Assembly (NCBI RefSeq): GCF_003854895.1
Contig: NZ_CP033966.1
Coordinates: 1,612,001 to 1,676,000 of the forward strand
Source: Pigmentiphaga sp. H8
Lineage (GTDB): Bacteria > Pseudomonadota > Gammaproteobacteria > Burkholderiales > Burkholderiaceae_B
Length of the DNA: 64,000 nucleotides
Reading direction: 5' to 3'
The position numbers and the translations under genes were made by a program. The notes under the pieces were generated by a model. It saw only the letters and a program-made list of their open reading frames with translations. It was not told where the DNA came from and made no database searches. How positions within the stretch are numbered: position 1 is the first letter of the stretch; each line of letters begins with the position of its first letter. Below, piece after piece: positions 8,501 to 16,897 of the stretch.

Positions 8501-9862
8501 CGGGCGTTCCAGGTCCGCATAGGGCGCCGCGCGCCGTACCAGCGCATACAGCGCTTCCTCGCTCCACTCCTGGCTGGCGACTTCGGCCACCAGTTGCTGG
8601 GCCAGCACGTCCAGCGGCGCGACCGGTACGTGCAGGGCGTCCAGTTCGTCGCGTCGCACGCAGTCCAGCAGCGCCGCGCATTCGATCAGCTCGTCGCGCG
8701 AGGTGGGGAACAGCCGGCCCTTGGGGATCCCCCCCACGTGGTGGCCCGAGCGGCCCACCCGTTGCAGGAAGGCGGAGATCGTGCGCGGCGAGCCGACCTG
8801 GCAGACCAGGTCCACGTCGCCGATGTCTATGCCCAGTTCGAGCGAGGCGGTGGCGATCAGCACCCGCAGGTCTCCGCGCTTGAGTCGCTGCTCGGCATCG
8901 AGCCGGTGTTCCTTGGCCAGGCTGCCGTGGTGGGCGGCCACCGCTTCCTCGCCCAGGCGTTCGGCCAGGTGGCGGGCGGCCCGCTCGGCCATGCGGCGGG
9001 TGTTGACGAAGACCAGTGTGGTGCGGTGCTGCGACACCAGCTCGGCCATGCGGTCGTACACCCGGTCCCAGACGTCGGTGGCCATGACGGCTTCCAGCGG
9101 CACGGGAGGCAGCTCTAGGTCCAGGTCGCGGCGCCGAGAGTGGCCGATGTCGACGATCTCGCAGGCGTCCGCGTGCGCCGGGCCGGCCAGGAAGCGCGCC
9201 ACGGCCGACAGCGGCTTCTGCGTGGCCGAGAGCCCGATGCGGACGGGCCGGCCGCCGCACAGCGCATCCAGCCGCTCCAGCGTGAGGGCCAGGTGGCTGC
9301 CCCGCTTGTTGCCCGCCAGGGCATGGATCTCGTCCACGATCACGCTGCGCACGTCGGCCAGCATGCGGCGCCCGCTGTCCGAGCCCAGCAGCACATACAG
9401 CGACTCGGGCGTGGTTACCAGGATGTGAGGCGGCCGCTTGCGCATCGCCTGCCTGGCCTGGGCCTCGGTGTCGCCGGTGCGCACGGCGGTGCGGATACCG
9501 GGGTCGGGCAGGCCCAGGCGTTCCAGTTCCGCGGCGATGCCTTCGAGCGGCGCCTGCAGATTGATGCGGATGTCGTTGGACAGTGCCTTCAGCGGCGAGA
9601 CGTAGACCACCATGGTGGCGTCCGGCAGCACGCCGCCGGCGTCCACGCCCATCCGTACCAGATCGTCGATGGCGGCCAGGAAGGCCGTCAGCGTCTTGCC
9701 CGAACCGGTGGGGGCGGCCACGAGCGTCGAGCGGCCGGCACGGATGTGCGGCCAGGCGCGGCGCTGGGCCTCGGTTGCCGAGCCGAACGCCTGGCGGAAC
9801 CAGGCGGCCACGGCCGGATGGAAGCTGTGCAGCGCGTCGACGGGATGGCGGGCGATGGTCAT
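5525..9862 (-). CDS. lhr: Lhr-like ATP-dependent DNA/RNA helicase
   Basis: A 1445-residue superfamily 2 helicase of the Lhr type. Walker A is APTGSGKT (residues 50-57), the DEAD-equivalent box is DEIH (177-180), and motif III is SATQKP. The second RecA lobe carries ATASLELGIDIGDVDLV and QRVGRSGH. A long C-terminal half follows, with the winged-helix and Lhr-core regions typical of bacterial Lhr (about 1450-1540 residues). Such enzymes move 3' to 5' on single-stranded DNA and are linked to DNA repair. It starts at the ATG at 9862 next to a divergent Bug gene and ends 189 bases before the ligJ-like gene. It looks intact. The opposite strand carries a very long open frame that I treat as a shadow. 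Confidence 0.93.
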   Translation of the reverse strand: MTIARHPVDALHSFHPAVAAWFRQAFGSATEAQRRAWPHIRAGRSTLVAAPTGSGKTLTAFLAAIDDLVRMGVDAGGVLPDATMVVYVSPLKALSNDIRINLQAPLEGIAAELERLGLPDPGIRTAVRTGDTEAQARQAMRKRPPHILVTTPESLYVLLGSDSGRRMLADVRSVIVDEIHALAGNKRGSHLALTLERLDALCGGRPVRIGLSATQKPLSAVARFLAGPAHADACEIVDIGHSRRRDLDLELPPVPLEAVMATDVWDRVYDRMAELVSQHRTTLVFVNTRRMAERAARHLAERLGEEAVAAHHGSLAKEHRLDAEQRLKRGDLRVLIATASLELGIDIGDVDLVCQVGSPRTISAFLQRVGRSGHHVGGIPKGRLFPTSRDELIECAALLDCVRRDELDALHVPVAPLDVLAQQLVAEVASQEWSEEALYALVRRAAPYADLERPAFDAVLRMLAEGYTGRQGVRAAYLHRDLVAGALRGRRGSKLTAITSGGTIPDNADYTVLLEPQGLMVGTVNEDFAVESLAGDVFQLGNTSYRILRVEAGRVRVEDAHGAAPSIPFWLGEAPGRSDELSAGVSRLRARVEQLLARPGQAAPDVEGAIQALMDEIGLNASAARQIVEYLARAKATLGRLPTHGTLVMERFFDESGGMQLVVHSPFGSRLNRAWGLALRKRFCRSFNFELQAAATEDAIVLSLSTSHSFPLDEVWRYLRSNTAEHLLVQALLDAPLFNVRWRWNATTALALPRYVGGRKVAPQLQRMKSDDLLAAVFPDQAACLENVVGEREIPDHPLVAQTIGDCLHEAMDAEGWLALLRRIEKQEVELVARDLPTPSPLAMEILSARPYAFLDDAPLEERRTQAVMARRWTDPESADDMGALDAGAIDAVAAEAWPDVRGTDEMQEALASLACVTEAEAAANDGWRGWLDTLAREGRATRLCVQPDAALWVPVERLACVRALYPGARAEPDIALPAGCDEPWEAEAALVEVVRARLTGFGPLALPRIAADLLLPETDVAVALARLEAEGYVMRGRFHPQARQEEWCERHLLARIHRYTIKRLRREIEPVERQDFMRFLLEWQHVAPDARLHGPGSLPQVIDQLEGYEAAAGAWESDLLPARLEAYSPGWLDELSQAGKAVWMRLAGQGKSAAGPVRATPMVLLPRRHLGPWQALVPPDHQAELSPRAQRVRDALASHGAMFFDELLGDTRLLPNELETALGELVAAGAANADSYAGLRALLVPASQRTAHQRRRSRHGTALNQMDQAGRWALLRRPAATDPVPPGKRPRTDPQVLEHIAQVLLRRYGVVFWRLLEREARWLPPWRELLPVLHRLEARGDVRGGRFVAGLAGEQFALPEAIPLLRGIRRREPDGELACVCAADPLNLAGVLLPGEKIPALAGNRILYRDGLPVAAAVAGDIRYLIEAAPDERERLRTALVARR

Positions 9863-9937
9863 GCCCGACTATATGGGGGCGGCGCCGCGCATCGCAACCA
9901 TGGGCCATGGCGTGACGCATGGGCATCTTTCGCATCC

Positions 9938-9984
9938 AGGGTTCTCTAGAAAACCCTAACTGTTCATAAAAACATACTGTATGT
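9938..9984. promoter_or_regulatory. Two palindromes in the lhr / Bug divergent gap
   Basis: AGGGTTCTCTAGAAAACCCT (9938-9957) is a 20-base inverted repeat with one mismatched pair. ACATACTGTATGT (9972-9984) is a 13-base perfect palindrome around a central T. Both lie in the AT-richer part of the gap between lhr and the rightward Bug gene, about 80-130 bases upstream of the latter. They look like repressor sites. The nearby TetR gene at 11061 is one candidate ligand, but that is only proximity. Confidence 0.4.
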
Positions 9985-10066
9985 GTGTTAGAGTGCGCGC
10001 AGGAGTCGTGAGCCGGCATGAACCGGCCGCGGCGGGCGACCCAGAACATCGTCAGGAGACACAAGC

Positions 10067-11056
10067 ATGAAAGGCGTCCTTTTCCCCTCGCGGCTCGCGC
10101 TCGCCTTGACGCTGGCGCTGGCGGCCGTGACGGCTCACGGGCAGGCGGGCAAGGCGGAGGGCGACTATCCCTCCCGGCTCGTCAGGATCGTCGTCCCGTA
10201 TACGCCGGGCACGAGTCCCGACACCCTGTCCCGCCTGCTGTCCGAGAAGCTGGCGGCGCGGCTGGGCCAGAACGTGGTGGTCGAGAACAAGCCCGGGGCG
10301 GCCGCGGCCATCGGCACGGCCTATGTGGCCAAGGCCGCGCCCGACGGCTACACGATCATGATGTCCCTGAATACGCACGTCATCACGCCCGCTTCGCGCA
10401 AGACGCCCTACGATCCGGTGAAGGATTTCGCGCCCATCGGGCAGATCGCGTCCGGCCAGATGCTGGTGCTGACGAACCCGTCGACACCGGCCAAGACCTT
10501 TCCGGAGTTCGTCGCCTACCTGAAGAAGGCGGGCGACAACGCGAGCTACAGCTCGCCCGGCCCGGGCTCGACCACCCATTTGTATTCCCTGGTCCTGCAA
10601 GACATGCTGGGAACGAAGATGCGCCACATCCCGGCCAACGGCATGGGCGTGGCGGCCATGGACGTCATGCAGAACAGTTCGACCATGCTGATCAGCACGG
10701 TCGAGGCGTCGCGCGCCAACGTGGCGTCGGGCAAGCTCAAGCCCATGGCGCAGACCGGCAAGGTGCGTTCGCAGCTGGTGCCCGACGTGCCCACCGTGGC
10801 CGAGTCGGGATACCCCGACTACGACCTGTCGATCTGGGTGGGCATGTACGCGCCGGCGGGTACGCCCAAGGCCATCGTGCAGCGCCTGCACGACGAGGTC
10901 GGCGCCATCATGGGGGCGCCGCAGATGCGCAAGGAGCTGCTCGAAAAGGGATACGACGTCGTGCTGACTTCGCCCGAGGAATTTGCCGAGCTGAACCGCA
11001 AGGAGTTCGCGCGCTGGAAGGACGTGGTCGCGCGCCACGGCCTGCAGGGGGAATAG
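10067..11056 (+). CDS. Bug/TctC-family periplasmic solute receptor
   Basis: A 329-residue protein with a Sec signal peptide (MKGVLFPSRLALALTLALAA, cut after THG or near residue 25). The mature part begins with the family signature YPSRLVRIVVPYTPGTSPD. It also shows VVENKPGAAAAIGTAYVAK and the motif DVPTVAESGYPDYDL. Bug proteins bind carboxylates or related small molecules in the periplasm and normally feed a TctAB permease, which is not encoded here. The ATG at 10067 follows a CAGGAG ribosome site. It ends 4 bases before the convergent TetR gene. The PGTSPDT segment replaces the more common PGGxxD, so the ligand pocket may differ from its paralogues. Confidence 0.93.
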   Translation: MKGVLFPSRLALALTLALAAVTAHGQAGKAEGDYPSRLVRIVVPYTPGTSPDTLSRLLSEKLAARLGQNVVVENKPGAAAAIGTAYVAKAAPDGYTIMMSLNTHVITPASRKTPYDPVKDFAPIGQIASGQMLVLTNPSTPAKTFPEFVAYLKKAGDNASYSSPGPGSTTHLYSLVLQDMLGTKMRHIPANGMGVAAMDVMQNSSTMLISTVEASRANVASGKLKPMAQTGKVRSQLVPDVPTVAESGYPDYDLSIWVGMYAPAGTPKAIVQRLHDEVGAIMGAPQMRKELLEKGYDVVLTSPEEFAELNRKEFARWKDVVARHGLQGE

Positions 11057-11060
11057 GGTC

Positions 11061-11750
11061 CTAGCGCGCCTTGCGCGCGGACCGGCGCGGGGGGCGTGCG
11101 GCGACGATGGCGTCCAGCCCCGCCAGCGCATAGGTCTTCAGGTGCGCGGCCAGGTCCGCGGCCGGTTGCTGGAACAGCGCCTGGATGGGGCTGTTCATGT
11201 CGCGGTGGATGATCAGCAGCACCATGCACGGCGCCATGACGCTCAGCACGCAGCGGGTCAGCGCCGGGTCCCCGGCGGGGATGCCGGTGATCTCGGCGAT
11301 GATGGCGCTGATGAGCCCGAACTTCGGCAGGGCCTCGGCCTCGATGATGCCGTTCAGGTGGGGCGAGGGCGCCAGCACCTCGCGCGCCCACAGGCGGATG
11401 TGCCAGCTGTCGGCATTGAGCAGGCTGGCGGTCAGGCCATCCAGGAACACTTCCAGCTTGTGCCGCGGGGGCTGGGCGCTGTGCGCCAGGCGCGCCAGAT
11501 AGTCCAGGCTGACCAGATGCCTGTGGACTTCCTTCAATAATGCCAGGTAGAGGCCGTCGCGGCTGCCGAAGTGGTAGTTGACCGCGGCCATGTTGCATTG
11601 CGCCCGTTCGCAGATGGCCTTGCTGGTGGTATCCGCGTAGCCCCGCTCGGCGAACAGTTGTCCGGCTGTCTCCAGGATGCGGGCGCGGGTGGCCTCGCCA
11701 TCCATGCGCGGAGAGCGGACAGGGATAGACGGTCGGGACGTGACGGCCAT
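11061..11750 (-). CDS. TetR-family regulator, CecR-like (DUF1956 C-terminal domain)
   Basis: About 229 residues if started at the ATG at 11750; other possible starts are 11798 and 11705, and none has a clear ribosome site. The TetR DNA-binding domain (RARILETAGQLFAERGYADTTSKAICERAQCNMAAVNYHFGS in pieces) is followed by a helical ligand domain with the RHKLEVFLDGL and WAREVLAPSPHLNGII features of CecR/YbiH-like proteins. It is divergent from an HlyD-ABC-ABC2 efflux operon, the arrangement of cecR with ybhGFSR in Escherichia coli. It therefore probably represses that operon and itself through the palindrome at 11798. The inducer is unknown. Confidence 0.85.
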   Translation of the reverse strand: MAVTSRPSIPVRSPRMDGEATRARILETAGQLFAERGYADTTSKAICERAQCNMAAVNYHFGSRDGLYLALLKEVHRHLVSLDYLARLAHSAQPPRHKLEVFLDGLTASLLNADSWHIRLWAREVLAPSPHLNGIIEAEALPKFGLISAIIAEITGIPAGDPALTRCVLSVMAPCMVLLIIHRDMNSPIQALFQQPAADLAAHLKTYALAGLDAIVAARPPRRSARKAR

Positions 11751-11797
11751 GCGGAAAGGCGCCGGGGACGCGGAAGTGGGCACGTAAAAATCATACA

Positions 11798-11813
11798 TCA
11801 AATTGAAATTTGA
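11798..11813. promoter_or_regulatory. Palindromic operator between TetR gene and efflux operon
   Basis: TCAAATT-GA-AATTTGA has perfect 7-base arms and lies in the 105-base gap between the leftward regulator and the rightward efflux operon. The next bases, GTTATATAATTTGCC, supply a TATAAT-like -10 for the operon. A TetR dimer bound here could block both promoters. The farthest-upstream ATG of the regulator (11798) overlaps this site, which argues for a later start. Confidence 0.6.
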
Positions 11814-11855
11814 GTTATATAATTTGCCGACCGACGGTTTCCAAGGGCGGCGGCG

Positions 11856-12872
11856 ATGAAGAAGGTGCTGGCAGGAGGCGTACTGGTGGCGGTAGTGCTG
11901 GCGGGGGCGGCATGGTATGTCCTTCGTCCGGCCCCCGCCCAGGATGGCCTGACGCTATACGGCAACGTCGATATCCGGCAGGTGGCGCTGGCATTCGACG
12001 GCAGCGACCGGGTGGCCCGGATGCGGGTCGAGGAAGGCGACCGGGTCAAGGCCGGCGATGTCCTGGCGGAACTGGACGGCCGTTCGCTGCGTTTGCAGCA
12101 AGCCCAGGCGCGCGCCCGTATCGCCGTGCAGGAGCAAGCGCTGCTGCGGCTGCGCAACGGTACCCGGCCCGAGGAAGTGGCCCAGGCACAGGCCCAGGTG
12201 GCGTCGGCCCAGGCGGAGGCCGAGCTGGCGGAGCAGCAGCTCGCGCGGCTTCGCGGCATCGCCGCGAACACCGGGGGACGCGGGGTCAGTCAGCAGGACC
12301 TGGACAATGCCGCGTCGCGCCTGCGGGTGGCGCGGGCGCAATGGGACAACCGCAGCAAGGGGCTGCAACTGGCGCGCGTCGGACCGCGCAAGGAAGACAT
12401 CGCGCAGGCCGAGGCGCAACTGGAGGTCTCGCGGGCCGAACTGGCGCTGATCGCCTATCGCCTGGAACAGACCGAGCTGAAGGCGCCGACCGACGCCGTC
12501 GTGCGCGCCCGGCTGCTCGAGCCAGGCGACATGGCCTCGCCCCAGCGTCCCGCCTACACGTTGGCGATCACCGATCCCAAGTGGGTGCGCGTCTATGTGT
12601 CGGAGCCGCAACTGGGGCACGTCAGGCCCGGCATGGCGGCCGAGGTCGTGACCGACAGCCAGCCCGACCAGCCCATTGCCGGCCGCATCGGCTACATCTC
12701 GTCGGTGGCCGAATTCACGCCCAGGAACGTGCAGACCGAGGAACTGCGGACCAGCCTGGTCTACGAGATGCGTGTGCTGGTGGACGACCCGCAGGACCGG
12801 CTGCGGCTGGGCATGCCGGCCACCGTTCGCATCGCGCAGGATCGGCGGGGCGAGGGAGCGCCCGGGCGATGA
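11856..12872 (+). CDS. ybhG: HlyD-family membrane fusion protein of ABC efflux (YbhG-like)
   Basis: A 338-residue periplasmic adaptor anchored by one N-terminal membrane segment (KKVLAGGVLVAVVLAGAAWYVL). The first lipoyl half (GNVDIRQVALAFDGSDRVARMRVEEGD, in pieces) is followed by a long coiled-coil hairpin, roughly residues 75-200 and rich in Gln, Ala and Glu. The second lipoyl half contains APTDAVVRARLLEPGDMASP, then beta-barrel segments. It bridges the inner-membrane transporter to the outer-membrane factor encoded last in the operon. Its stop overlaps the start of the ATPase gene by ATGA (12869-12872). Gene order rather than measured identity supports the ybhG name. Confidence 0.88.
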   Translation: MKKVLAGGVLVAVVLAGAAWYVLRPAPAQDGLTLYGNVDIRQVALAFDGSDRVARMRVEEGDRVKAGDVLAELDGRSLRLQQAQARARIAVQEQALLRLRNGTRPEEVAQAQAQVASAQAEAELAEQQLARLRGIAANTGGRGVSQQDLDNAASRLRVARAQWDNRSKGLQLARVGPRKEDIAQAEAQLEVSRAELALIAYRLEQTELKAPTDAVVRARLLEPGDMASPQRPAYTLAITDPKWVRVYVSEPQLGHVRPGMAAEVVTDSQPDQPIAGRIGYISSVAEFTPRNVQTEELRTSLVYEMRVLVDDPQDRLRLGMPATVRIAQDRRGEGAPGR

Positions 12873-14632
12873 ACGAGGCCGCCGTCGTCATGGCGCGCGA
12901 CGTGTGCAAGCGTTTTCCCGCCGCGCGCGGGGGGCGCGAAACCGTGGCGCTGGACGGTATCTCGCTGGACGCGCCCGCCGGCGCGCTGACCGCTCTGGTG
13001 GGACCGGACGGCGCGGGCAAGACGACCCTGTTGCGCCTGGTGGCCGGCCTGATGAAACCCGAGGGCTCGCTGCGGGTGCTGGACGTCGATGTCGCCGCGG
13101 ATCCGCAGGCGGTGCAGAACCGCATCAGCTACATGCCCCAGCGATTCGGCCTGTACGAGGACCTGAGCGTGCAGGAGAACCTGGACCTGTACGCGGACCT
13201 GCATGGCGTGTCCCGGGAACAACGGCGCGGGCGCTATGCCCGCCTGCTGGAGATGACCGATCTCGGCCGTTTCACCGCCCGCCCCGCGGGCAAGCTGTCG
13301 GGCGGCATGAAGCAGAAGCTGGGGCTGGCCTGCACGCTGGTCCGGTCGCCGGAACTCCTGCTGCTGGACGAACCCACGGTGGGCGTGGACCCCCTGTCGC
13401 GCCGGGAACTGTGGCAGATCGTCCAGCAACTGGTCGACGACGAGCGCCTGTCCGTGATCGTCAGCACCACCTATCTGGACGAGGCCGAGCGCTGCGCGCG
13501 CGTGTTCGTGCTGCACGAAGGCAGGCTGCTGGCGCAGGGCCGGCCCGAGGACATCCGCCGCCCCGCGCGCGGGCTGTGCTTCGTCGCGGCACCGCCGCCG
13601 GGCGAGCCGGCCAGGCTGCTGCAGGCGCGCCTGCTCGACGACACGGCTCGCATCATCGATGCCGTGCCCCAGGGCGGCGAGGTACGGGTGATCCGCCGCG
13701 AGGCGGAGCGGGGCGCGCCCGCGCAGCAGCCGGGAGACGTCCTGGCCTGGCGGCCGGTCGAGGCTCGGCTGGAAGATGGCTTCATGGTGCTGCTGCGGGA
13801 ACGCCAGCCGGAGGCGGGCACGGCGGCGCCGTTGCCCGCGCCACGCGCGCAGGCCGCAGGCGGCGAAGCCATCATCGAGGTCCGCGACCTGGTGCGCAAG
13901 TTCGGCGATTTCGTCGCCGTGGACCGCACCAGCTTCACGGTGAAGAAGGGGGAGATATTCGGCCTGCTCGGCCCCAATGGCGCGGGCAAGACGACGACCT
14001 TCCGCATGCTGTGCGGCCTGCTGCCCGCCAGCAGCGGCTTCCTGCGGGTGGCGGGCGTGGACCTGCGGACCGCGCCGGCGCGGGCGCGGCGCAGCGTGGG
14101 CTACGTGTCGCAGCGGTTCGCGCTGTACGGCAACCTGAGCGTGATGGAGAACCTGACCTTCTTCGGCAGCGCCTATGGCCTGCATGGCGAACGGCTGCGC
14201 GCGCGCATCGGGGCGGTGCTGGCCCAGTTCGGACTGCAGGACCAATCAGACGCGGCCAGCGGACGCCTGCCCGGTGGCTACAAGCAGCGGCTGGCGATGG
14301 CGGTGGCGTTGCTGCACGAACCCGACATCCTGTTCCTGGACGAGCCCACCAGCGGCGCCGACGCGCTGGCGCGGCGCGAGTTCTGGCGCCGGATCACGGC
14401 GCTGGCCGCCGACGGCACCACCGTCGTGGTGACGACGCACTTCATGGAAGAGGCGGAGTACTGCGACCGCATCGTCATCCAGGATGCCGGGCGGCTGCTG
14501 GCGCTGGGCACGCCACAGCAGGTGCGCAGGCAGGCGGGCGAGACGGACGCACGCCGCATGAACATGGAAGAGACGTTCATCGGCATCGTCGAGCGCGGCC
14601 GCAAGCGCGAGACCGCGGAGGCTGCGGCATGA
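12869..14632 (+). CDS. ybhF: Double-domain ABC exporter ATPase (YbhF-like)
   Basis: A 587-residue protein with two complete ATP-binding cassettes in one chain. Cassette one has Walker A GPDGAGKTT (45-53), signature LSGGMKQK and Walker B LLLLDEPTVGVDP. Cassette two has Walker A GPNGAGKTT, a variant signature LPGGYKQR and Walker B ILFLDEPTSGAD. It energises the two membrane subunits encoded next. The second signature has Pro and Tyr where the consensus has Ser and Gln or Met, a variation seen in this family. It overlaps both neighbours by 4 bases, so its translation is coupled to theirs. Length agrees with E. coli YbhF. Confidence 0.9.
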   Translation: MNEAAVVMARDVCKRFPAARGGRETVALDGISLDAPAGALTALVGPDGAGKTTLLRLVAGLMKPEGSLRVLDVDVAADPQAVQNRISYMPQRFGLYEDLSVQENLDLYADLHGVSREQRRGRYARLLEMTDLGRFTARPAGKLSGGMKQKLGLACTLVRSPELLLLDEPTVGVDPLSRRELWQIVQQLVDDERLSVIVSTTYLDEAERCARVFVLHEGRLLAQGRPEDIRRPARGLCFVAAPPPGEPARLLQARLLDDTARIIDAVPQGGEVRVIRREAERGAPAQQPGDVLAWRPVEARLEDGFMVLLRERQPEAGTAAPLPAPRAQAAGGEAIIEVRDLVRKFGDFVAVDRTSFTVKKGEIFGLLGPNGAGKTTTFRMLCGLLPASSGFLRVAGVDLRTAPARARRSVGYVSQRFALYGNLSVMENLTFFGSAYGLHGERLRARIGAVLAQFGLQDQSDAASGRLPGGYKQRLAMAVALLHEPDILFLDEPTSGADALARREFWRRITALAADGTTVVVTTHFMEEAEYCDRIVIQDAGRLLALGTPQQVRRQAGETDARRMNMEETFIGIVERGRKRETAEAAA

Positions 14633-15768
14633 GCGCATCCCCGTCCGGCGGTTTCTGGCGGCGCCTGGTCTCCTTGACCCGCAAGGAGGTACGCCAACTG
14701 CTGCGCGACCGCGCCAACCTGATGATGGGCATCGCGCTGCCCATCGTCCTGATCCTGATCTTCGGCTACGGGTTGTCGCTGGACGTGAAGAATGCGCCCG
14801 TGGCGGTGGTGCTGGACGATGCCTCGCCGGTCGCGCGCGACGTGGTGGCCGGATTGTCCACCCCGGGTTACCTGGCGCCCCGCGTGGTCGGGTCGGAGCA
14901 CGAGGCTTACGCGCTGATGCGCGCGCGGGAGGTGGACGCCGCCGTGCTGGTGCCGGCGGACTTCTCGCGGCGGCTGGCCGCCGGCGACGCGCAGGTGCAG
15001 GTCCTGCTGCAAGGCGCGGACGCCAGCCGCGCGACGATGATACGCGGCTATGTCGCCGGCGCGCTGGCGTCGTGGGGCCAGAAACGGGCCGACCGGGGCG
15101 AAGCCGCGCGGCCGGCCACGGGCCAGGTCCAGGTGGTCGACCGCATGTGGTTCAACGCCGCCAACACCAGCACGTGGTATCTCGTGCCCGGGCTGATCGT
15201 GCTGATCATGACGCTGGTGGGCGCCTTCCTGACGGCGCTCGTCATGGCGCGCGAGTGGGAACGGGGCACGCTGGAGTCGCTGTTCGTCACGCCGGTGCGT
15301 CCGGTGGAAGTGCTGCTGGCCAAGATCATTCCCTATTTCTGCGTGGGGATGATCGGGCTGGCGCTGTGCCTGGCCGCGGCGGCATTCCTGTTCCACGTGC
15401 CCATGTACGGATCGCTGCTGATCCTGCTGCTGAGCGCCATGCTTTATCTGTTCGTCGCGCTGGGCATCGGCCTGGTGATCTCGTCGGTGACCCGGAACCA
15501 GTTCCTGGCCAGCCAGGTGGCCCTGATCGCGAGTTTCCTGCCGGCCCTGATGCTGTCCGGCTTCATGTTCGATCTGCGCAACGTGCCGACGGCCATCCGG
15601 ATCATCGGGCAAATCCTGCCCGCCACCTATTTCATGGAACTGATCAAGTCGCTGTTCCTGGCCGGCAACAACTGGCCGCTGATCACCAGGAACTGCGCCA
15701 TCCTGGCGGCCTACGCCGTGGTGCTGCTGGGCGTGGCGCGGCTGGTCACGCGCAAGAGGCTGGACTGA
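14629..15768 (+). CDS. ybhS: ABC-2 type efflux permease (YbhS-like)
   Basis: A 379-residue ABC-2 permease. One membrane helix near residues 30-50 (LMMGIALPIVLILIFGYGLS) is followed by a large extracytoplasmic domain of about 120 residues. Five more helices then begin at LVPGLIVLIMTLVGAFLTAL, with the cytoplasmic coupling block REWERGTLESLFVTPVRP between them. It pairs with the next gene product to form the export channel. Its start overlaps the ATPase stop. The N-terminal RKEVRQLLRDRANL is the usual amphipathic interface helix of the family. Confidence 0.9.
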   Translation: MSASPSGGFWRRLVSLTRKEVRQLLRDRANLMMGIALPIVLILIFGYGLSLDVKNAPVAVVLDDASPVARDVVAGLSTPGYLAPRVVGSEHEAYALMRAREVDAAVLVPADFSRRLAAGDAQVQVLLQGADASRATMIRGYVAGALASWGQKRADRGEAARPATGQVQVVDRMWFNAANTSTWYLVPGLIVLIMTLVGAFLTALVMAREWERGTLESLFVTPVRPVEVLLAKIIPYFCVGMIGLALCLAAAAFLFHVPMYGSLLILLLSAMLYLFVALGIGLVISSVTRNQFLASQVALIASFLPALMLSGFMFDLRNVPTAIRIIGQILPATYFMELIKSLFLAGNNWPLITRNCAILAAYAVVLLGVARLVTRKRLD

Positions 15769-15769
15769 C

Positions 15770-16885
15770 ATGGATGACTTCATCGACTTCTGGCGACGCC
15801 TGGTCCAGCTGTGCCGCAAGGAGCTGCTGGCCATCCTGAAGGACCCCGCCAACCGGGCCATCCTGGTCGTTCCCGCCTTGCTCCAGAGTTTCGTGTTCGG
15901 CTATGCCGCGACCTACAACCTGACGAACGTGCCGTACGCGGTGCTGGACCAGAGCCAGGGCGCGGCGTCGGCCCGGCTGCTGGCGCGCCTGGACGGCACC
16001 GGGGTCTTCCACCGCGTCGCCACGCTGACGGCGCCCCGGGACATCGCGCGCGTGGTGGATGCCGGCGACGCGCTGCTGGTCCTGCAGTTCGGGCCGGACT
16101 TCGAGGCCCGGCTGGCGCAGGGGCAGGACGCCCCCTTGCAGGTCATCCTGGACGGCCGCAACTCGACCACTGCCGGCCAGGCATCCGCCCACGTCGCCCA
16201 GATCGTGGCGGCCTACAACGCCGAGCTGCGCGGCGGCGGGATGCCGGTCACCGCCGTGCCGCGCGTCTGGTACAACCCCAACCTCGAGACGCGCTGGAAC
16301 ATCATGCCGGCGCTGATCGCCGCGCTCAGCATGATGCAGACCCTGATGCTGACCGCGCTCTCGGTCGCGCGCGAGCGCGAGCAGGGCACGTTCGACCAGT
16401 TGCTCGTGACGCCCTACACACCCATGGAGATCATGCTGGGGAAGGCCGTGCCACCGGTCCTGATCGGCCTCGTGCAGTCGTCCATCATCCTGTGCGTCGC
16501 GCTGTTCTGGTTCCGCATTCCCATGGCCGGGTCGCTGGCGACGCTTTACGCGGGCCTGGCGATCTTCACAGTGGCCTGCGTGGGAATCGGGCTGTCCATC
16601 TCGGCGGTCTCGGCCAACATGCAGCAGGCCATGCTCTATACCTTCGTGCTGATCATGCCGCTGATGCTGCTGTCGGGCCTGGCCACGCCGGTGCGCAACA
16701 TGCCCGATCCCCTGCAGGCCGCGACCCTGGCGAATCCGCTGCGCTTCGCCATCGATCTCGTGCAGCGGGTGTATCTGGAAGGCGCCGGCCTGGCGTCGCT
16801 GTGGCGCAATCTCGTGCCCATGTTCGTCCTGGGCGCGGTCACGCTGCCGCTGGCGGCATGGCTGTTCCGCCATCGTCTGGTTTGA
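15770..16885 (+). CDS. ybhR: ABC-2 type efflux permease (YbhR-like)
   Basis: A 371-residue second ABC-2 permease with the same plan as its neighbour: interface helix RKELLAILKDPANR, one helix, a periplasmic domain, then five helices. The coupling block is REREQGTFDQLLVTPYTP. The two permeases form a heterodimer with the double ATPase. The ATG begins one base after the previous stop. YbhFSR has been described as a drug exporter with a Na+/H+ exchange activity in E. coli; whether that holds here is inference. Confidence 0.9.
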   Translation: MDDFIDFWRRLVQLCRKELLAILKDPANRAILVVPALLQSFVFGYAATYNLTNVPYAVLDQSQGAASARLLARLDGTGVFHRVATLTAPRDIARVVDAGDALLVLQFGPDFEARLAQGQDAPLQVILDGRNSTTAGQASAHVAQIVAAYNAELRGGGMPVTAVPRVWYNPNLETRWNIMPALIAALSMMQTLMLTALSVAREREQGTFDQLLVTPYTPMEIMLGKAVPPVLIGLVQSSIILCVALFWFRIPMAGSLATLYAGLAIFTVACVGIGLSISAVSANMQQAMLYTFVLIMPLMLLSGLATPVRNMPDPLQAATLANPLRFAIDLVQRVYLEGAGLASLWRNLVPMFVLGAVTLPLAAWLFRHRLV

Positions 16886-16897
16886 CTGGAGGCAAGC

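Noticed and set aside
4130..9118. A 1662-codon plus-strand frame antisense to lhr
   Set aside because: lhr is complete with all helicase motifs on the minus strand. The antisense translation is rich in Gly, Arg, Val and Gln, as typical of shadow frames.
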